Source of the DNA: Pseudomonadota bacterium
GTDB taxonomy: Bacteria; CALINM01
Length of the DNA stretch: 9,435 nt
Assembly (NCBI GenBank): GCA_026415985.1
Contig: JAOAGA010000064.1
Location: 1 to 9,435 of the forward strand
Reading direction: 5' to 3'
Part shown: in pieces, positions 1 to 7,596 of the stretch
Layout of the letters: every line of letters starts with the position of its first letter
How positions within the stretch are numbered: position 1 is the first letter of the stretch
The notes under the pieces: model-generated
Told to the model about the DNA's origin: nothing
The model's input: the letters and a program-made list of their open reading frames with translations, nothing else
The model's database searches: none
Program-made: the position numbers and the translations under genes

Positions 1-1
1 A

Positions 2-661
2 TCAAATCTCAGGGAAACCCTATCTTTACTTACAGGATTGGAAGGTGATTATCAGGTTATTGATAACATTGAAATTGATCAAGCTTTTATCAATGAAGAT
101 TATAATACTGAGGAAAGGGCTGAAATAGAGATTGCCAAGAGGCTTCTTTATTTAAAAACCTCGCAGTTAAAGGAAACAGACAGCGATTACTATCCTAAGT
201 TTTATGCAGGCACTGGTATAAATTACGAAGAAAACAAATACAGGGTTAATGACTACAATTATTTTCTTACCTTTGGTATGAAAGTTAACCTCTACTCAGG
301 CAACTCAACAACGAACGAAAAATTATCCATCACCAGAGAGATTGAAGAAGAAAGGGAAAAACTAAGCTTAGCCAGAGATATTGTAAAGACCGATATAAAA
401 CAAGCATTAAACGATTTTAAAACCGCCGAGCACAAAAAAGAGGTTGCCAAAACAGCAATAACACAGGCCGAGGAAAACTTAAAGATTCAACAGGGCAAGT
501 ACGAAGAACATCTGATCCCTGCCACTGAGCTCATTGATGCAACGCTACTTTTATCAAGGGCGAGGCTTAACTACACCCTCGCCTTTTTCGAATACAAAAC
601 TGCCTATCTAAAACTATACTGGGCAAAGGGAAAACTCGTTAACTTATGGGGAGGTAAATAA
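2..661 (+). CDS. TolC-family outer membrane efflux protein, C-terminal part (5' truncated)
   Basis: The reading frame is open from base 2, so the gene starts left of the window; a TTG at 38 is an internal Leu codon and not a start. About 219 residues are visible, roughly half of a usual 420-480-aa family member. The visible part has a beta-strand-like stretch (around YFLTFGMKVNLYSG) typical of the second beta-barrel half. After it come long charged helices rich in Glu, Lys and Ala, which form the periplasmic coiled coil, and the family-like segment LIPATELIDATLLLSRARLNY near the C-terminus. Such proteins trimerise to give the outer-membrane exit duct of tripartite efflux pumps. The TAA stop shares one base with the ATG of the adaptor gene that follows, so the pump genes are co-translated. 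Family assignment is secure from pattern and context; the transported substrate cannot be read from the sequence. Confidence 0.88.
   Translation, partial: SNLRETLSLLTGLEGDYQVIDNIEIDQAFINEDYNTEERAEIEIAKRLLYLKTSQLKETDSDYYPKFYAGTGINYEENKYRVNDYNYFLTFGMKVNLYSGNSTTNEKLSITREIEEEREKLSLARDIVKTDIKQALNDFKTAEHKKEVAKTAITQAEENLKIQQGKYEEHLIPATELIDATLLLSRARLNYTLAFFEYKTAYLKLYWAKGKLVNLWGGK
648..655 (+). promoter_or_regulatory. Strong Shine-Dalgarno for the adaptor gene
   Basis: GGGGAGGT lies inside the last codons of the TolC-family gene. Its GGAGG core ends 6 nt before the ATG at 661. It fixes the start of the membrane fusion protein and suggests high translation despite the 1-nt overlap with the upstream stop. 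Confidence 0.8.
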
Positions 662-1671
662 TGGCTCAAGAAAAACCAGTCGCTGAGAAAAAAAAGAAGA
701 TTATTTTTATTATCTTTTTCATTCTAATCCTGCTTGGTGGGCTATCATCATATTACATATATAAACACAGCAAAACCTATGTAAAAACCGATAACGCCTA
801 TGTAAAGGAAGACTTTACACTTATCTCTTCAAAGATAGACGGGACCGTTATCTCAGTATATTGTAAAGAAAATGATTTTGTTAAAAAGGGGACCCTTTTA
901 CTTGAGATAGACCCAAAGGACTATGAACTAAAGGTTGAACAGGCAAGAATGGCGGTGTATGAAGCGAGGAACAGAATCGCCGAATTAAAAACCAAAACAA
1001 AAGAAACAGATGCATTAATAGAGATCAGAAAAGCTGAATTGGAGAAGGCTGAAACAGACCTGAACAGGGCAAGAAAGCTATATAGTAAAGGTTTAATACC
1101 TAAGGAGCAATTAGAAAGAACAGAAACATACTATAAAGTGGCAAACGGAAATCTTAACTCAGCATTAAACCAAAAAGAAACTATCCTGGCAGGCATCGGC
1201 AAAAAGATAGAGGGTGAAGAGGCGGTAATAAAAAGAAATGAGAAGCTATTGGAAGAAGCGAAACAATATCTCAGTTACTCTAAAATATACGCACCTATGG
1301 ATGGCTATATAACCAAGAAAAATGTAGAAACTGGCAATGTAATAGGCAGAGGTCAGCCTCTTATGGCTCTTGTTCCTATGAAAGATTTTTACATAGAAGC
1401 AAACTTTAAAGAAACAGAGGTTGGCAAAATTAAGATAGGTGACAGGGCTGATATCAAGATAGACATTTATCCGGATTTAAAATTAAAGGGCGTTGTAGAA
1501 AGTATCTCTCCGGGAACAGGTGTTGTTTTTTCTTTACTTCCTCCTGAAAATGCTACCGGTAACTGGATTAAGGTCGTTCAGAGAATACCTGTCAGAATTA
1601 AGATAATTGATTTACCACAGGATAAAAAACTCAGACTTGGACTTTCCTGTGAGGTAAAAGTGTATATATGA
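661..1671 (+). CDS. emrA: EmrA/HlyD-type membrane fusion protein (periplasmic efflux adaptor)
   Basis: The product bridges an inner-membrane transporter to the TolC-type duct. After a Lys-rich cytoplasmic start there is one membrane anchor (about residues 14-34). The first half of the biotinyl-lipoyl-like domain follows (YVKTDNAYVKEDF to the KKGTLLLEIDP region, about 40-86). Residues about 87-205 form an alpha-helical hairpin with a turn around YSKGLIPKEQLE, the zone expected to touch the TolC tip. The second lipoyl half is about 206-240 (APMDGYITKKNVETGNVI). A beta-barrel follows, carrying the EmrA-like stretch LLPPENATGNWIKVVQRIPV (about 292-311). At 336 aa it is slightly shorter than E. 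coli EmrA (about 390). The ATG at 661 has a strong ribosome site and overlaps the upstream stop. The stop overlaps the next start as ATGA. The family is clear; the exact substrate is unknown. Confidence 0.93.
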   Translation: MAQEKPVAEKKKKIIFIIFFILILLGGLSSYYIYKHSKTYVKTDNAYVKEDFTLISSKIDGTVISVYCKENDFVKKGTLLLEIDPKDYELKVEQARMAVYEARNRIAELKTKTKETDALIEIRKAELEKAETDLNRARKLYSKGLIPKEQLERTETYYKVANGNLNSALNQKETILAGIGKKIEGEEAVIKRNEKLLEEAKQYLSYSKIYAPMDGYITKKNVETGNVIGRGQPLMALVPMKDFYIEANFKETEVGKIKIGDRADIKIDIYPDLKLKGVVESISPGTGVVFSLLPPENATGNWIKVVQRIPVRIKIIDLPQDKKLRLGLSCEVKVYI

Positions 1672-3206
1672 ACTGGCTAAGATTGGCTTTTATTACTTTA
1701 GCAGCAATGCTCGGCACCTTTATGGAGGTGCTTGATACAACAATTGCAAATGTTGCTATACCTCATATTGCAGGAAACCTCTCTGTCAGCACCGATGAGT
1801 CAACCTGGGTTATAACATCCTATCTTGTTGCAAATGCCGTTATACTTCCAATAACACCATGGCTTGCAGGTATTATAGGAAGAAAGAGGCTCTTTATGCT
1901 TTGCGTTCTTACTTTTACTGCGAGCTCTTTTCTCTGTGGCATCGCTCCCAACCTTGAAACCTTAATTATTGCGAGAATCCTTCAGGGTTTAGGAGGAGGT
2001 GGTCTTCAACCAATTGAACAGGCAATCCTGTTAGAAGCATATCCGCCCGACAAAAGGGGTCTTGCCATGGCCTTTTACGGGCTTGTTGTAGTTATAGCAC
2101 CTGTATTAGGACCTATTGTTGGCGGATGGATAACCGATAATTACAGCTGGAGATGGTCATTTTTTATTAATCTGCCAATCGGAGCACTCTCTTTTATTTT
2201 AATATATCTCTTCATAGAAGACCCTCCCTATCTGAAAAGGATAAAAACTTCCTTCGATTTCATTGGACTCTTTCTCCTTGCCCTTTTTTTAGGAACGTTA
2301 CAATTTATCCTCGATAAAGGGGAAAGAGAGGATTGGTTTCAATCTGATTTAATTATATATTTTTCTATAATTTGTGTAATTGCGGGATCCTTCTTTTTTA
2401 TCTGGGAAAGACAGGAAAAGGAGCCCGTTGTTGACCTTTCATTATTAAAAAACTGGAACTTTACACTTTCAATAATATTTATAACTGTTCTTGGTGTTGT
2501 GCTATATGGAAGCATAACACTTGTTCCTGTTATGTTACAAAATCTGGCGGGATATGATGCCTTTACTGCGGGTCTTGTCCTTGGAACCGGCGGAATAGGC
2601 GGATTTATAAGTATGTTTCTGACAGCAAGACTTATTACAAGAATAGACGGCAAATATCTTATAATGCTTGGGGTTGGGCTTCATTTTATCTCAATGATTT
2701 TGATGTCTTCGCTAAACTTATCGGCAAGTTTTATCGAGTATTGTATCCCGAGATTCATTCAGGGTTTATCTTTAGGATTTCTTTTTATCCCCATATCAGT
2801 TGCATCAGTTGCCTATCTGCCCAAAGAAAAGATCGGAAGCGCAACGGGTATTTACAATCTCATGAGAAATATCGGTGGCAGTATTGGTATAGCCATGGTT
2901 ATGACCTTACTAAACAGAAGGGCACAGTTTCACCAGACAATGCTTGTAGATAATCTTCATAGCCTAAATAATAATTTTAATTATAACATAAACAAGCTAA
3001 CCTTCTTTTTGAAACAAAAAATTATCAATATCCCCGGCTATGAAAAGCTACTTTCCTATAATTTATTAGGCTTAGAGGTTCAGAGACAGGCATATTTAAA
3101 GAGTTTCCTTGACAACTTCTATCTCTTCTCTTTTCTAACCTTAATAATTGGCTTTGCCTTTCTTCTTAAAAAGATCCCTAAAGATAAGGAAATAAGCCTT
3201 CATTAG
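1668..3206 (+). CDS. emrB: EmrB/QacA-type MFS drug:proton antiporter (DHA2 family, 14 TM)
   Basis: This is the inner-membrane motor of the pump, a proton-driven antiporter of the 14-helix DHA2 subfamily; 512 aa is the normal length. Visible motifs are LDTTIANVAIP at 22-32 in the first helix (motif D1), GRKRLF at 71-76 in the loop after helix 2 (motif A), RILQGLGGGG at 103-112 (motif B), and APVLGPIVGGWI at about 144-155 (motif C, the antiporter signature). WRWSFFINLPIG at 161-172 is a typical EmrB segment. Hydrophobic segments continue to the C-terminus, with a longer soluble loop around residues 420-460 before the last helix, as in EmrB. The start ATG at 1668 overlaps the adaptor stop (ATGA), with GAGGT at 1651-1655 as a somewhat distant ribosome site. 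Export of hydrophobic toxic compounds is the family role; the specific substrate is not visible. Confidence 0.94.
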   Translation: MNWLRLAFITLAAMLGTFMEVLDTTIANVAIPHIAGNLSVSTDESTWVITSYLVANAVILPITPWLAGIIGRKRLFMLCVLTFTASSFLCGIAPNLETLIIARILQGLGGGGLQPIEQAILLEAYPPDKRGLAMAFYGLVVVIAPVLGPIVGGWITDNYSWRWSFFINLPIGALSFILIYLFIEDPPYLKRIKTSFDFIGLFLLALFLGTLQFILDKGEREDWFQSDLIIYFSIICVIAGSFFFIWERQEKEPVVDLSLLKNWNFTLSIIFITVLGVVLYGSITLVPVMLQNLAGYDAFTAGLVLGTGGIGGFISMFLTARLITRIDGKYLIMLGVGLHFISMILMSSLNLSASFIEYCIPRFIQGLSLGFLFIPISVASVAYLPKEKIGSATGIYNLMRNIGGSIGIAMVMTLLNRRAQFHQTMLVDNLHSLNNNFNYNINKLTFFLKQKIINIPGYEKLLSYNLLGLEVQRQAYLKSFLDNFYLFSFLTLIIGFAFLLKKIPKDKEISLH

Positions 3207-3221
3207 TCTGATTTCAAAATT

Positions 3222-3288
3222 TTTAAGAAAGAATTAACATTAGATTTTTTTTATTGATTTTTTCTAACAAATAATGTTATTTCTTAAA
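3222..3288. repeat. Long imperfect inverted repeat (17 bp paired, 4-nt bulge)
   Basis: TTTAAGAAA (3222-3230) pairs perfectly with TTTCTTAAA (3280-3288). Four unpaired bases GAAT (3231-3234) follow, then TAACATTA (3235-3242) pairs perfectly with TAATGTTA (3272-3279). The loop of 29 nt is T-rich. It sits 15 nt after the emrB stop and 7 nt before the next small gene. There is no T-run after the stem on the + strand, so it is not a standard intrinsic terminator. It could be a 3'-end stabilising stem, an operator or a remnant of a small element. Confidence 0.6.
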
Positions 3289-3295
3289 GTGAAAA

Positions 3296-3514
3296 ATGAA
3301 GAAAGCGATAATTTATTCAATTTTTATTTTGATAACAATAACTTTTCCTGACTTCGCAAAAGGAGATGAAAACCATTCGAAGCATTACAACTGGGAGTTT
3401 TTTGATCAGGTTAAAGATAAAAAGGCCACAAGAAAGGCAAAACTCAGGCATTACCACGGAGACAACGTAAAACTTACCTCAAACTATAACTGCTGTAGAA
3501 TCAGAAAGAAATGA
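3296..3514 (+). CDS. Hypothetical small putative secreted protein (72 aa)
   Basis: I do not recognise this protein. Its first 23 residues look like a Sec signal peptide: MKK, a hydrophobic core IIYSIFILITIT, then FPDFAKG with A21 and G23 at the -3/-1 positions of a signal peptidase site. The predicted mature part is about 49 residues, strongly basic and rich in Lys, His, Asn and Tyr, ending in NCCRIRKK with an adjacent Cys pair. It has no twin-arginine motif, so it is not an obvious Tat substrate despite the tat genes downstream. The ribosome site is weak (TAAAG at 3285-3289). A poor sigma-70-like pair (TTGATT at 3254, TTATTT at 3277, 17-nt spacer) lies just upstream. The gene stands alone, flanked by an inverted repeat and a terminator-like hairpin. 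It could be a real small exported peptide or a chance or degenerate frame; the signal-like start tips me towards real. Confidence 0.45.
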   Translation: MKKAIIYSIFILITITFPDFAKGDENHSKHYNWEFFDQVKDKKATRKAKLRHYHGDNVKLTSNYNCCRIRKK

Positions 3515-3543
3515 TAATTTAGCTATACAATTTCGGTTTTTAC

Positions 3544-3580
3544 AGGTCCAAAATTCCAAAAATAAGACCTTTTTTGTTTT
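3544..3580 (+). terminator. Weak intrinsic terminator candidate
   Basis: AGGTC (3544-3548) and GACCT (3566-3570) form a 5-bp stem with a 17-nt loop, followed directly by six T, one G and four T (3570-3580). The T-tract position fits an intrinsic terminator for the 72-aa gene, but the stem is short and the loop large. Confidence 0.35.
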
Positions 3581-3612
3581 AATGACCCCGTTTATGAAGG
3601 CTATTGTTTTCC

Positions 3613-3641
3613 TTGAAAAATCTATTTAGAAATAATAGAAT
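3613..3641 (+). promoter_or_regulatory. Sigma-70 promoter candidate for the tat genes
   Basis: TTGAAA (3613-3618) and TAGAAT (3636-3641) are separated by exactly 17 nt; each hexamer matches four or five of the six consensus bases. A start 7 nt after the -10 box would fall on the A of the ATG at 3648, which would give a leaderless message. This agrees with the lack of any Shine-Dalgarno sequence before that gene. Confidence 0.5.
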
Positions 3642-3647
3642 TTATAT

Positions 3648-3965
3648 ATGTTTAATATCGGTTTACCGGAACTTATTCTAATAATCATTATCGCCCTCGT
3701 TGTAGTTGGCCCTGACAGGATACCAGAGGTGGCAAAGACACTTGGAAGAACAATCGGGACACTCAAAAATGCCCTTGATGATGTTAAAGGTTCCATAGAA
3801 AAAGAGGTCTACAGCGAGGTGGAAAAGCCTCTGAAAGATATAGACGCAGAGATTAAAGTTGAGGTAGAGAAGGCTTATCAGGAAGCACAGAAGATTAAAG
3901 AAGAGATAGAAAAGCCTGTAGAATCCGCCAAGGCAGATAAAGATAAAAGTGATTACTCAATCTGA
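3648..3965 (+). CDS. tatB: Twin-arginine translocase subunit TatB (TatA/B family)
   Basis: TatA/B proteins work with TatC to move folded proteins carrying a twin-arginine signal across the inner membrane; TatB forms the substrate receptor with TatC. The N-terminus MFNIGLPELILIIIIALVVV is the short membrane helix with the polar residue E8 conserved in TatB. It is followed by the hinge G21-P22 and an amphipathic helix (PDRIPEVAKTLGRTIGTLKNAL). From about residue 45 the tail is highly charged and probably coiled (Glu/Lys-rich). The opening closely resembles E. coli TatB (MFDIGFSELL...GPQRLP), so TatB is preferred over TatA, although some bacteria use one bifunctional protein. At 105 aa it is shorter than E. 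coli TatB (171 aa). The ATG has no convincing ribosome site. The 3' end overlaps tatC by 17 nt. Confidence 0.88.
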   Translation: MFNIGLPELILIIIIALVVVGPDRIPEVAKTLGRTIGTLKNALDDVKGSIEKEVYSEVEKPLKDIDAEIKVEVEKAYQEAQKIKEEIEKPVESAKADKDKSDYSI

Positions 3966-4677
3966 AGATAAAAAACTCCCCTTTAGAGAACACCTCATTG
4001 AGTTACGGCAACGAATTATAAAAATTCTTATAACCATCGGTTTTTTTTTCATTATCTCATTTAATTATGCAAAGGAGATCCTTTTTTTTCTCACAGAGCC
4101 TCTGAAGGGGTTCACAGGAGGGGGAAATCTTGTCTATCTGAAACTTACCGATGGATTTTTCTTGTTTTTTAAAACTTCTCTCATTATCGCCCTTATTCTT
4201 TCATCGCCCGTACTCATTTATCAAATTTTTATGTTTATGGCACCGGGCCTGTTCGAACATGAAAAGAGGCTTTTAAAAATATTTATCCTAATTGGTTTCT
4301 TAAGCTTCTTTACCGGTTTTGCCTTTCTATATAAACTTGTTTTGCCGTTATTTCTTGCCTTTTTCAGTAAGTTTGTCTTTGATTTTTATGAGGTCTATCC
4401 AAACATCAATGATTACATTGATTTTATTTTAAAATTCAATTTCTATGCAGGGGTTCTCTTTACGATCCCCTTCGCAATTTTTTTAATGGTCCATTTCAGG
4501 ATAATTGAATTAAACCGCCTTATAGAGTTGCGGAAGGCATTTATAATCCTTTCCTTTATCATCTCAGCTATAATTACCCCTCCTGATTTACTCTCTCAGA
4601 TTATTGTCTCAGTTATAATAATAGCTTTGTTTGAGATGGGTTTGCTAATTGCAAGGATAAGAACTGTCTTATCCTGA
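3949..4677 (+). CDS. tatC: Sec-independent protein translocase TatC
   Basis: TatC is the six-helix membrane core that recognises the twin-arginine signal; 242 aa is normal length. Visible features are the cytoplasmic N-terminus LPFREHLIELRQR with E18 and R20 (E. coli E15/R17), MFMAPGLFEHEKRL with E105 (E. coli E103) after helix 2, TPPDLLSQ with D213 (E. coli D211), and a last helix ending FEMGLLIARI. The intramembrane Glu usual in FEVP-type helix 4 (E. coli E170) aligns with T172 in FTIP here, which is unusual. The start is a GTG at 3949, overlapping tatB by 17 nt with no clear ribosome site. No in-frame ATG occurs before the conserved HLIELR block, and GTG gives the family's usual short N-terminus, so translational coupling is likely. 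The reading frame contains a T9 run at 4041-4049. Confidence 0.95.
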   Translation: MITQSEDKKLPFREHLIELRQRIIKILITIGFFFIISFNYAKEILFFLTEPLKGFTGGGNLVYLKLTDGFFLFFKTSLIIALILSSPVLIYQIFMFMAPGLFEHEKRLLKIFILIGFLSFFTGFAFLYKLVLPLFLAFFSKFVFDFYEVYPNINDYIDFILKFNFYAGVLFTIPFAIFLMVHFRIIELNRLIELRKAFIILSFIISAIITPPDLLSQIIVSVIIIALFEMGLLIARIRTVLS

Positions 4678-4697
4678 TAAACAGTCAGAGTTTTTTT
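4663..4697 (+). terminator. Intrinsic terminator candidate after tatC
   Basis: ACTGT (4663-4667) pairs with ACAGT (4681-4685). After a one-base bulge, TTAT (4669-4672) pairs with ATAA (4677-4680) around a CCTG loop. A T7 run at 4691-4697 follows after five bases, and a second T8 run lies at 4703-4710. The stem overlaps the tatC stop codon. The hairpin is AU-rich and bulged, so efficiency is uncertain, but the placement between two functional units fits. Confidence 0.5.
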
Positions 4698-4745
4698 AAT
4701 TATTTTTTTTAACTGAAAAATATAGTATTATGATACAGAATCGCC

Positions 4746-4751
4746 GGAGAG
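4746..4751 (+). promoter_or_regulatory. Shine-Dalgarno supporting the TTG start of the hybrid kinase
   Basis: GGAGAG lies with its GGAG core 8 nt before TTG at 4758. No in-frame ATG precedes the first membrane helix, so this site supports the non-ATG start. Upstream, -10-like TATTAT (4726) and TATGAT (4729) lie in an AT-rich stretch, but no convincing -35 box can be seen. Confidence 0.65.
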
Positions 4752-4757
4752 AAAGGA

Positions 4758-7265
4758 TTGAAAATAAGTAATAAATCATACCCCTATATAGCATCTGCAT
4801 CAACGGTTTTAGTAATCTTTCTTGTCGTTTTATCAATGAGTATTCTTGAGAAAAAGCGATATTTAAACGAGCTTCGTGCGGAAACAATCAACCATTTAAG
4901 TGCCTTTCGTGTCCGCCTTGAAAGTGCCCTTAACTCAAGATTATATGTAACACAAAGTATGGCAGCCTATGTGGCTACCCGTCCGAATATAACACAGCAA
5001 GAGTTTGAGCAGATTGCCAAAGAGTTAATTAAACAGGATGCGGTTGTAAACAGCATTTCATTGTCAAAAAACGCTGTTATAACCCATATACACCCCTTTA
5101 GAGGACATGAATCTGCCATCGGACTTAATCTTATGGTTCACCCTCAGAGAAGACAGATGGTGGAAAAAACGATAGAAAGCAAAAAGGGGTTTATTGCAGG
5201 ACCTGTAGAGTTAGTGGAGGGAGGGGTTGCCTTTATAAGTTATACACCCATTTTCCTGTCGGTGCCTTATAATAACAAAAAAATCGGCCAGTTCTGGGGA
5301 TTAACAGATATAACTATCCTTGTAGAAAATTTATTAAAAGAAGCAGGAATTTATTATGAATCTCCTATCTTATCCATCGCAATCAGGGGAAAAGACGGGC
5401 TGGGAGAAAAAGGTGATATCTTTTGGGGAGACCCAAAGATTTACGAATCTGATCCTGTCTCTCTAAATATAACCATTCCCAACGGTTCCTGGCAGATATC
5501 TGCTATACCCAAAAAAGGCTGGGATACAAGATCTCCCTTTATGATAATACTTTGGACCGGTGGAATAATCTTAATGATCGCAAGCGGACTCCTTGCTTTT
5601 GTCCTTGTCAGAACTCCTATCAAGTTAAGGGAGATGGTTGCAGAGGCTACGGAATCACTGAATAAAAGTGAGAAAAAATACAGGGAGCTTGTAGAGAACG
5701 CAAACAGTATTATCTTAAAATTAGATACCGAAGGAAATATCACATTTATAAATGAGTTTGCCCAGAACTTTTTTGGTTACAAGGAACACGAGATAGTTGG
5801 CAGAAATATACTAAACACTCTTGTCCCCGACAGGGACAGTGATAATACCGATTTATCTCTGATGATTAAGGAGATTTGCCAGTATCCATGGAAGTTTACC
5901 ACTAATGAAAATGAGAATATCAAAAGAACCGGCGAGAGGGTATGGATTTCCTGGACTAATAAGGGAATCTATGAAGAAGGGAAGCTTACCGGTATATTGT
6001 GTATAGGCAATGATATTACAATGCTTAAAAAAACCCAGCAGGAGCTCCAGACCCACCGTAAAAACTTAGAGGAAACCGTTAAAAAACGGACTGAAGAGTT
6101 AGCCATAGCAAATGAAAAATTAAGGCTGGCATCTCAGCACAAATCGGAGTTTCTGGCAAATATGAGCCATGAGATCAGAACGCCAATGAACTCTATATTA
6201 GGAATGACCGAACTGTTAGAGGAAACAGAGCTTACAAAGGAGCAGAAAGAATATTTAGAGATATTGAAAAACAGCGGAGAAGGTCTTTTAAATATCATAA
6301 ATGACATTCTTGACCTTTCAAAGATTGAGTCCGGTGAGCTTTCCATGGAGTATGTAAATTTTGATTTAAGGGAGTTAGTAAACAAACTCATCGGCACAAT
6401 GTCTTTTAAAGCAAAAAATAAGGGTCTGACCCTTTCGGTCAGCATATCATCAGACGTTCCTGACAGACTTACAGGAGATCCCCATCGTCTGCGTCAGGTC
6501 TTAACCAATCTTATCAATAACGCAATTAAGTTTACTGAAAAAGGGCAGGTCCTTTTAACTATAAGTATTGAAAAAAAAATTACTGAACACAATCAGACCA
6601 TCGCAACCCTTCTTTTCTCTGTAAAAGATTCAGGAATCGGGATTCCTAAAGAAAATTCAGAAAAAATTTTTGAAAGATTTACACAGGCTGATTCTTCCAT
6701 CACAAGGAATTACGGGGGAACCGGTTTAGGATTAGCAATATCAAAAAGCCTTGTCGAGATGATGGGTGGGAAAATATGGGTAGAAAGTGAGCCAAACAAG
6801 GGAAGTATCTTTCATTTCACCGTTAAGATGATTGTTCAGGAAGAGAACCAAAAAAATGGAAATGCTGAAGTAAGTCATAGTATCAGACCACTATCAATGA
6901 AGATACTTTTGGTTGACGATTCTTTGGAAAACTGTTTGTTAATCAAAACATTTCTTAAAAATACAGACTGTAAAATAGATACCGCAGAAAACGGCATCTC
7001 TGCATTGGAAAAGTTTAAAAAAGATAGCTATGATATTGTCCTGATGGATATAGAGATGCCGGAGATGGATGGTTATTCAGCAGTCAGATTAATGAGAGAA
7101 TATGAGAAAGAAAGGGGGCTGAAGCCTTTGCCGATAATTGCTCTTTCCGCTTACGCAATGAAGGAAGAGATAGAAAAAAGTATTTCCTCTGGTTTCACCT
7201 CTCATCTGACAAAGCCCATAAAAAAATCAAAAATATTAGAAGTTTTATATAACTACGCCAATTAG
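4758..7265 (+). CDS. Hybrid sensor histidine kinase: CHASE-PAS-HisKA-HATPase-REC
   Basis: This is a membrane sensor kinase of 835 aa. It has a first helix at about 11-30 and a periplasmic CHASE-type sensor at about 40-255, with the typical stretch [13 protein letters not shown]...[12 protein letters not shown]. The second helix is at about 260-284, followed by a signalling helix and a PAS domain at about 304-422. After a coiled coil comes the dimerisation domain with phospho-acceptor H471 in [14 protein letters not shown]. The ATPase domain has N588 in [17 protein letters not shown] (624-630), IFERFTQAD and GGTGLGLAI (653-661). The C-terminal receiver has acidic D720/D721, phospho-acceptor D764 ([13 protein letters not shown]), S797 and K819. 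All catalytic residues look intact. CHASE domains sense small extracellular molecules; the ligand here is unknown. The TTG start is chosen because GGAG sits 8 nt upstream and no earlier start fits. It is the first gene of a three-gene relay operon, 13 nt before the HPt gene. Confidence 0.93.
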   Translation: MKISNKSYPYIASASTVLVIFLVVLSMSILEKKRYLNELRAETINHLSAFRVRLESALNSRLYVTQSMAAYVATRPNITQQEFEQIAKELIKQDAVVNSISLSKNAVITHIHPFRGHESAIGLNLMVHPQRRQMVEKTIESKKGFIAGPVELVEGGVAFISYTPIFLSVPYNNKKIGQFWGLTDITILVENLLKEAGIYYESPILSIAIRGKDGLGEKGDIFWGDPKIYESDPVSLNITIPNGSWQISAIPKKGWDTRSPFMIILWTGGIILMIASGLLAFVLVRTPIKLREMVAEATESLNKSEKKYRELVENANSIILKLDTEGNITFINEFAQNFFGYKEHEIVGRNILNTLVPDRDSDNTDLSLMIKEICQYPWKFTTNENENIKRTGERVWISWTNKGIYEEGKLTGILCIGNDITMLKKTQQELQTHRKNLEETVKKRTEELAIANEKLRLASQHKSEFLANMSHEIRTPMNSILGMTELLEETELTKEQKEYLEILKNSGEGLLNIINDILDLSKIESGELSMEYVNFDLRELVNKLIGTMSFKAKNKGLTLSVSISSDVPDRLTGDPHRLRQVLTNLINNAIKFTEKGQVLLTISIEKKITEHNQTIATLLFSVKDSGIGIPKENSEKIFERFTQADSSITRNYGGTGLGLAISKSLVEMMGGKIWVESEPNKGSIFHFTVKMIVQEENQKNGNAEVSHSIRPLSMKILLVDDSLENCLLIKTFLKNTDCKIDTAENGISALEKFKKDSYDIVLMDIEMPEMDGYSAVRLMREYEKERGLKPLPIIALSAYAMKEEIEKSISSGFTSHLTKPIKKSKILEVLYNYAN

Positions 7266-7278
7266 AGAGATACCTTTG

Positions 7279-7596
7279 ATGGAAGAAAAAAAGATTATTG
7301 TTTTTATTAATGAAGAGCTTGAAGAGATTGTCCCCCTTTTTATTGAGAAAAGATATAAAGATATAGAGGAAATATCAAAATGTTTAAACTCAGAAGATTA
7401 TGATACCATAAGAAGGTTAGGACATAATATAAAAGGAACTGCTGGTGGATATGGTTTTCTGAAAATTATGGAAATAGGCAGAGATATTGAAAGATACGCT
7501 TCTGAAAAAAGTTCCGGTAAAATTATTGAAGAAATTAATAAATTAAAATACTTTCTTGACAATTTGGAAATCAGATATGAAAGAGAACATCTATGA
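7279..7596 (+). CDS. Free-standing HPt phosphotransfer protein
   Basis: The protein (105 aa) matches an HPt four-helix bundle: LGHNIKGTAGGYGF carries the phospho-accepting His (residue 49 from this start) with the usual following Lys and Gly, flanked by amphipathic helices on both sides. HPt proteins shuttle phosphate from the receiver of a hybrid kinase to the receiver of a separate response regulator; they are cytoplasmic and have no kinase activity. I chose ATG at 7279 over an in-frame TTG one codon earlier, because ATG is the stronger start and AGAGAGA (7264-7270) lies 8 nt upstream. Its TGA overlaps the start of the activator gene as ATGA. Sitting between a hybrid kinase and a response regulator, it is the expected missing link of the relay. 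Confidence 0.88.
   Translation: MEEKKIIVFINEELEEIVPLFIEKRYKDIEEISKCLNSEDYDTIRRLGHNIKGTAGGYGFLKIMEIGRDIERYASEKSSGKIIEEINKLKYFLDNLEIRYEREHL

Noticed and set aside
38-40. TTG as start of the first gene
   Set aside because: The frame is open to the left edge and the residues before it (LSLLTGL) fit the TolC-family pattern, so the gene is truncated by the window.
2339-2653. Open frame of about 100 codons on the minus strand within emrB
   Set aside because: It lies wholly inside the clear transporter gene and has no recognisable protein pattern. The other antisense frames inside the kinase gene are the same kind of shadow.
2741-2953. 70-codon + frame overlapping emrB
   Set aside because: Out-of-frame shadow of the transporter, rich in Cys, Ser and His as expected from misread codons.
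3296-3514. 72-aa protein as a Tat substrate
   Set aside because: Its N-terminus has no twin arginine; it looks like a Sec signal. Closeness to tatBC is not evidence of transport.
7276-7278. TTG as start of the HPt gene
   Set aside because: An ATG follows directly in frame at a better distance from AGAGAGA.
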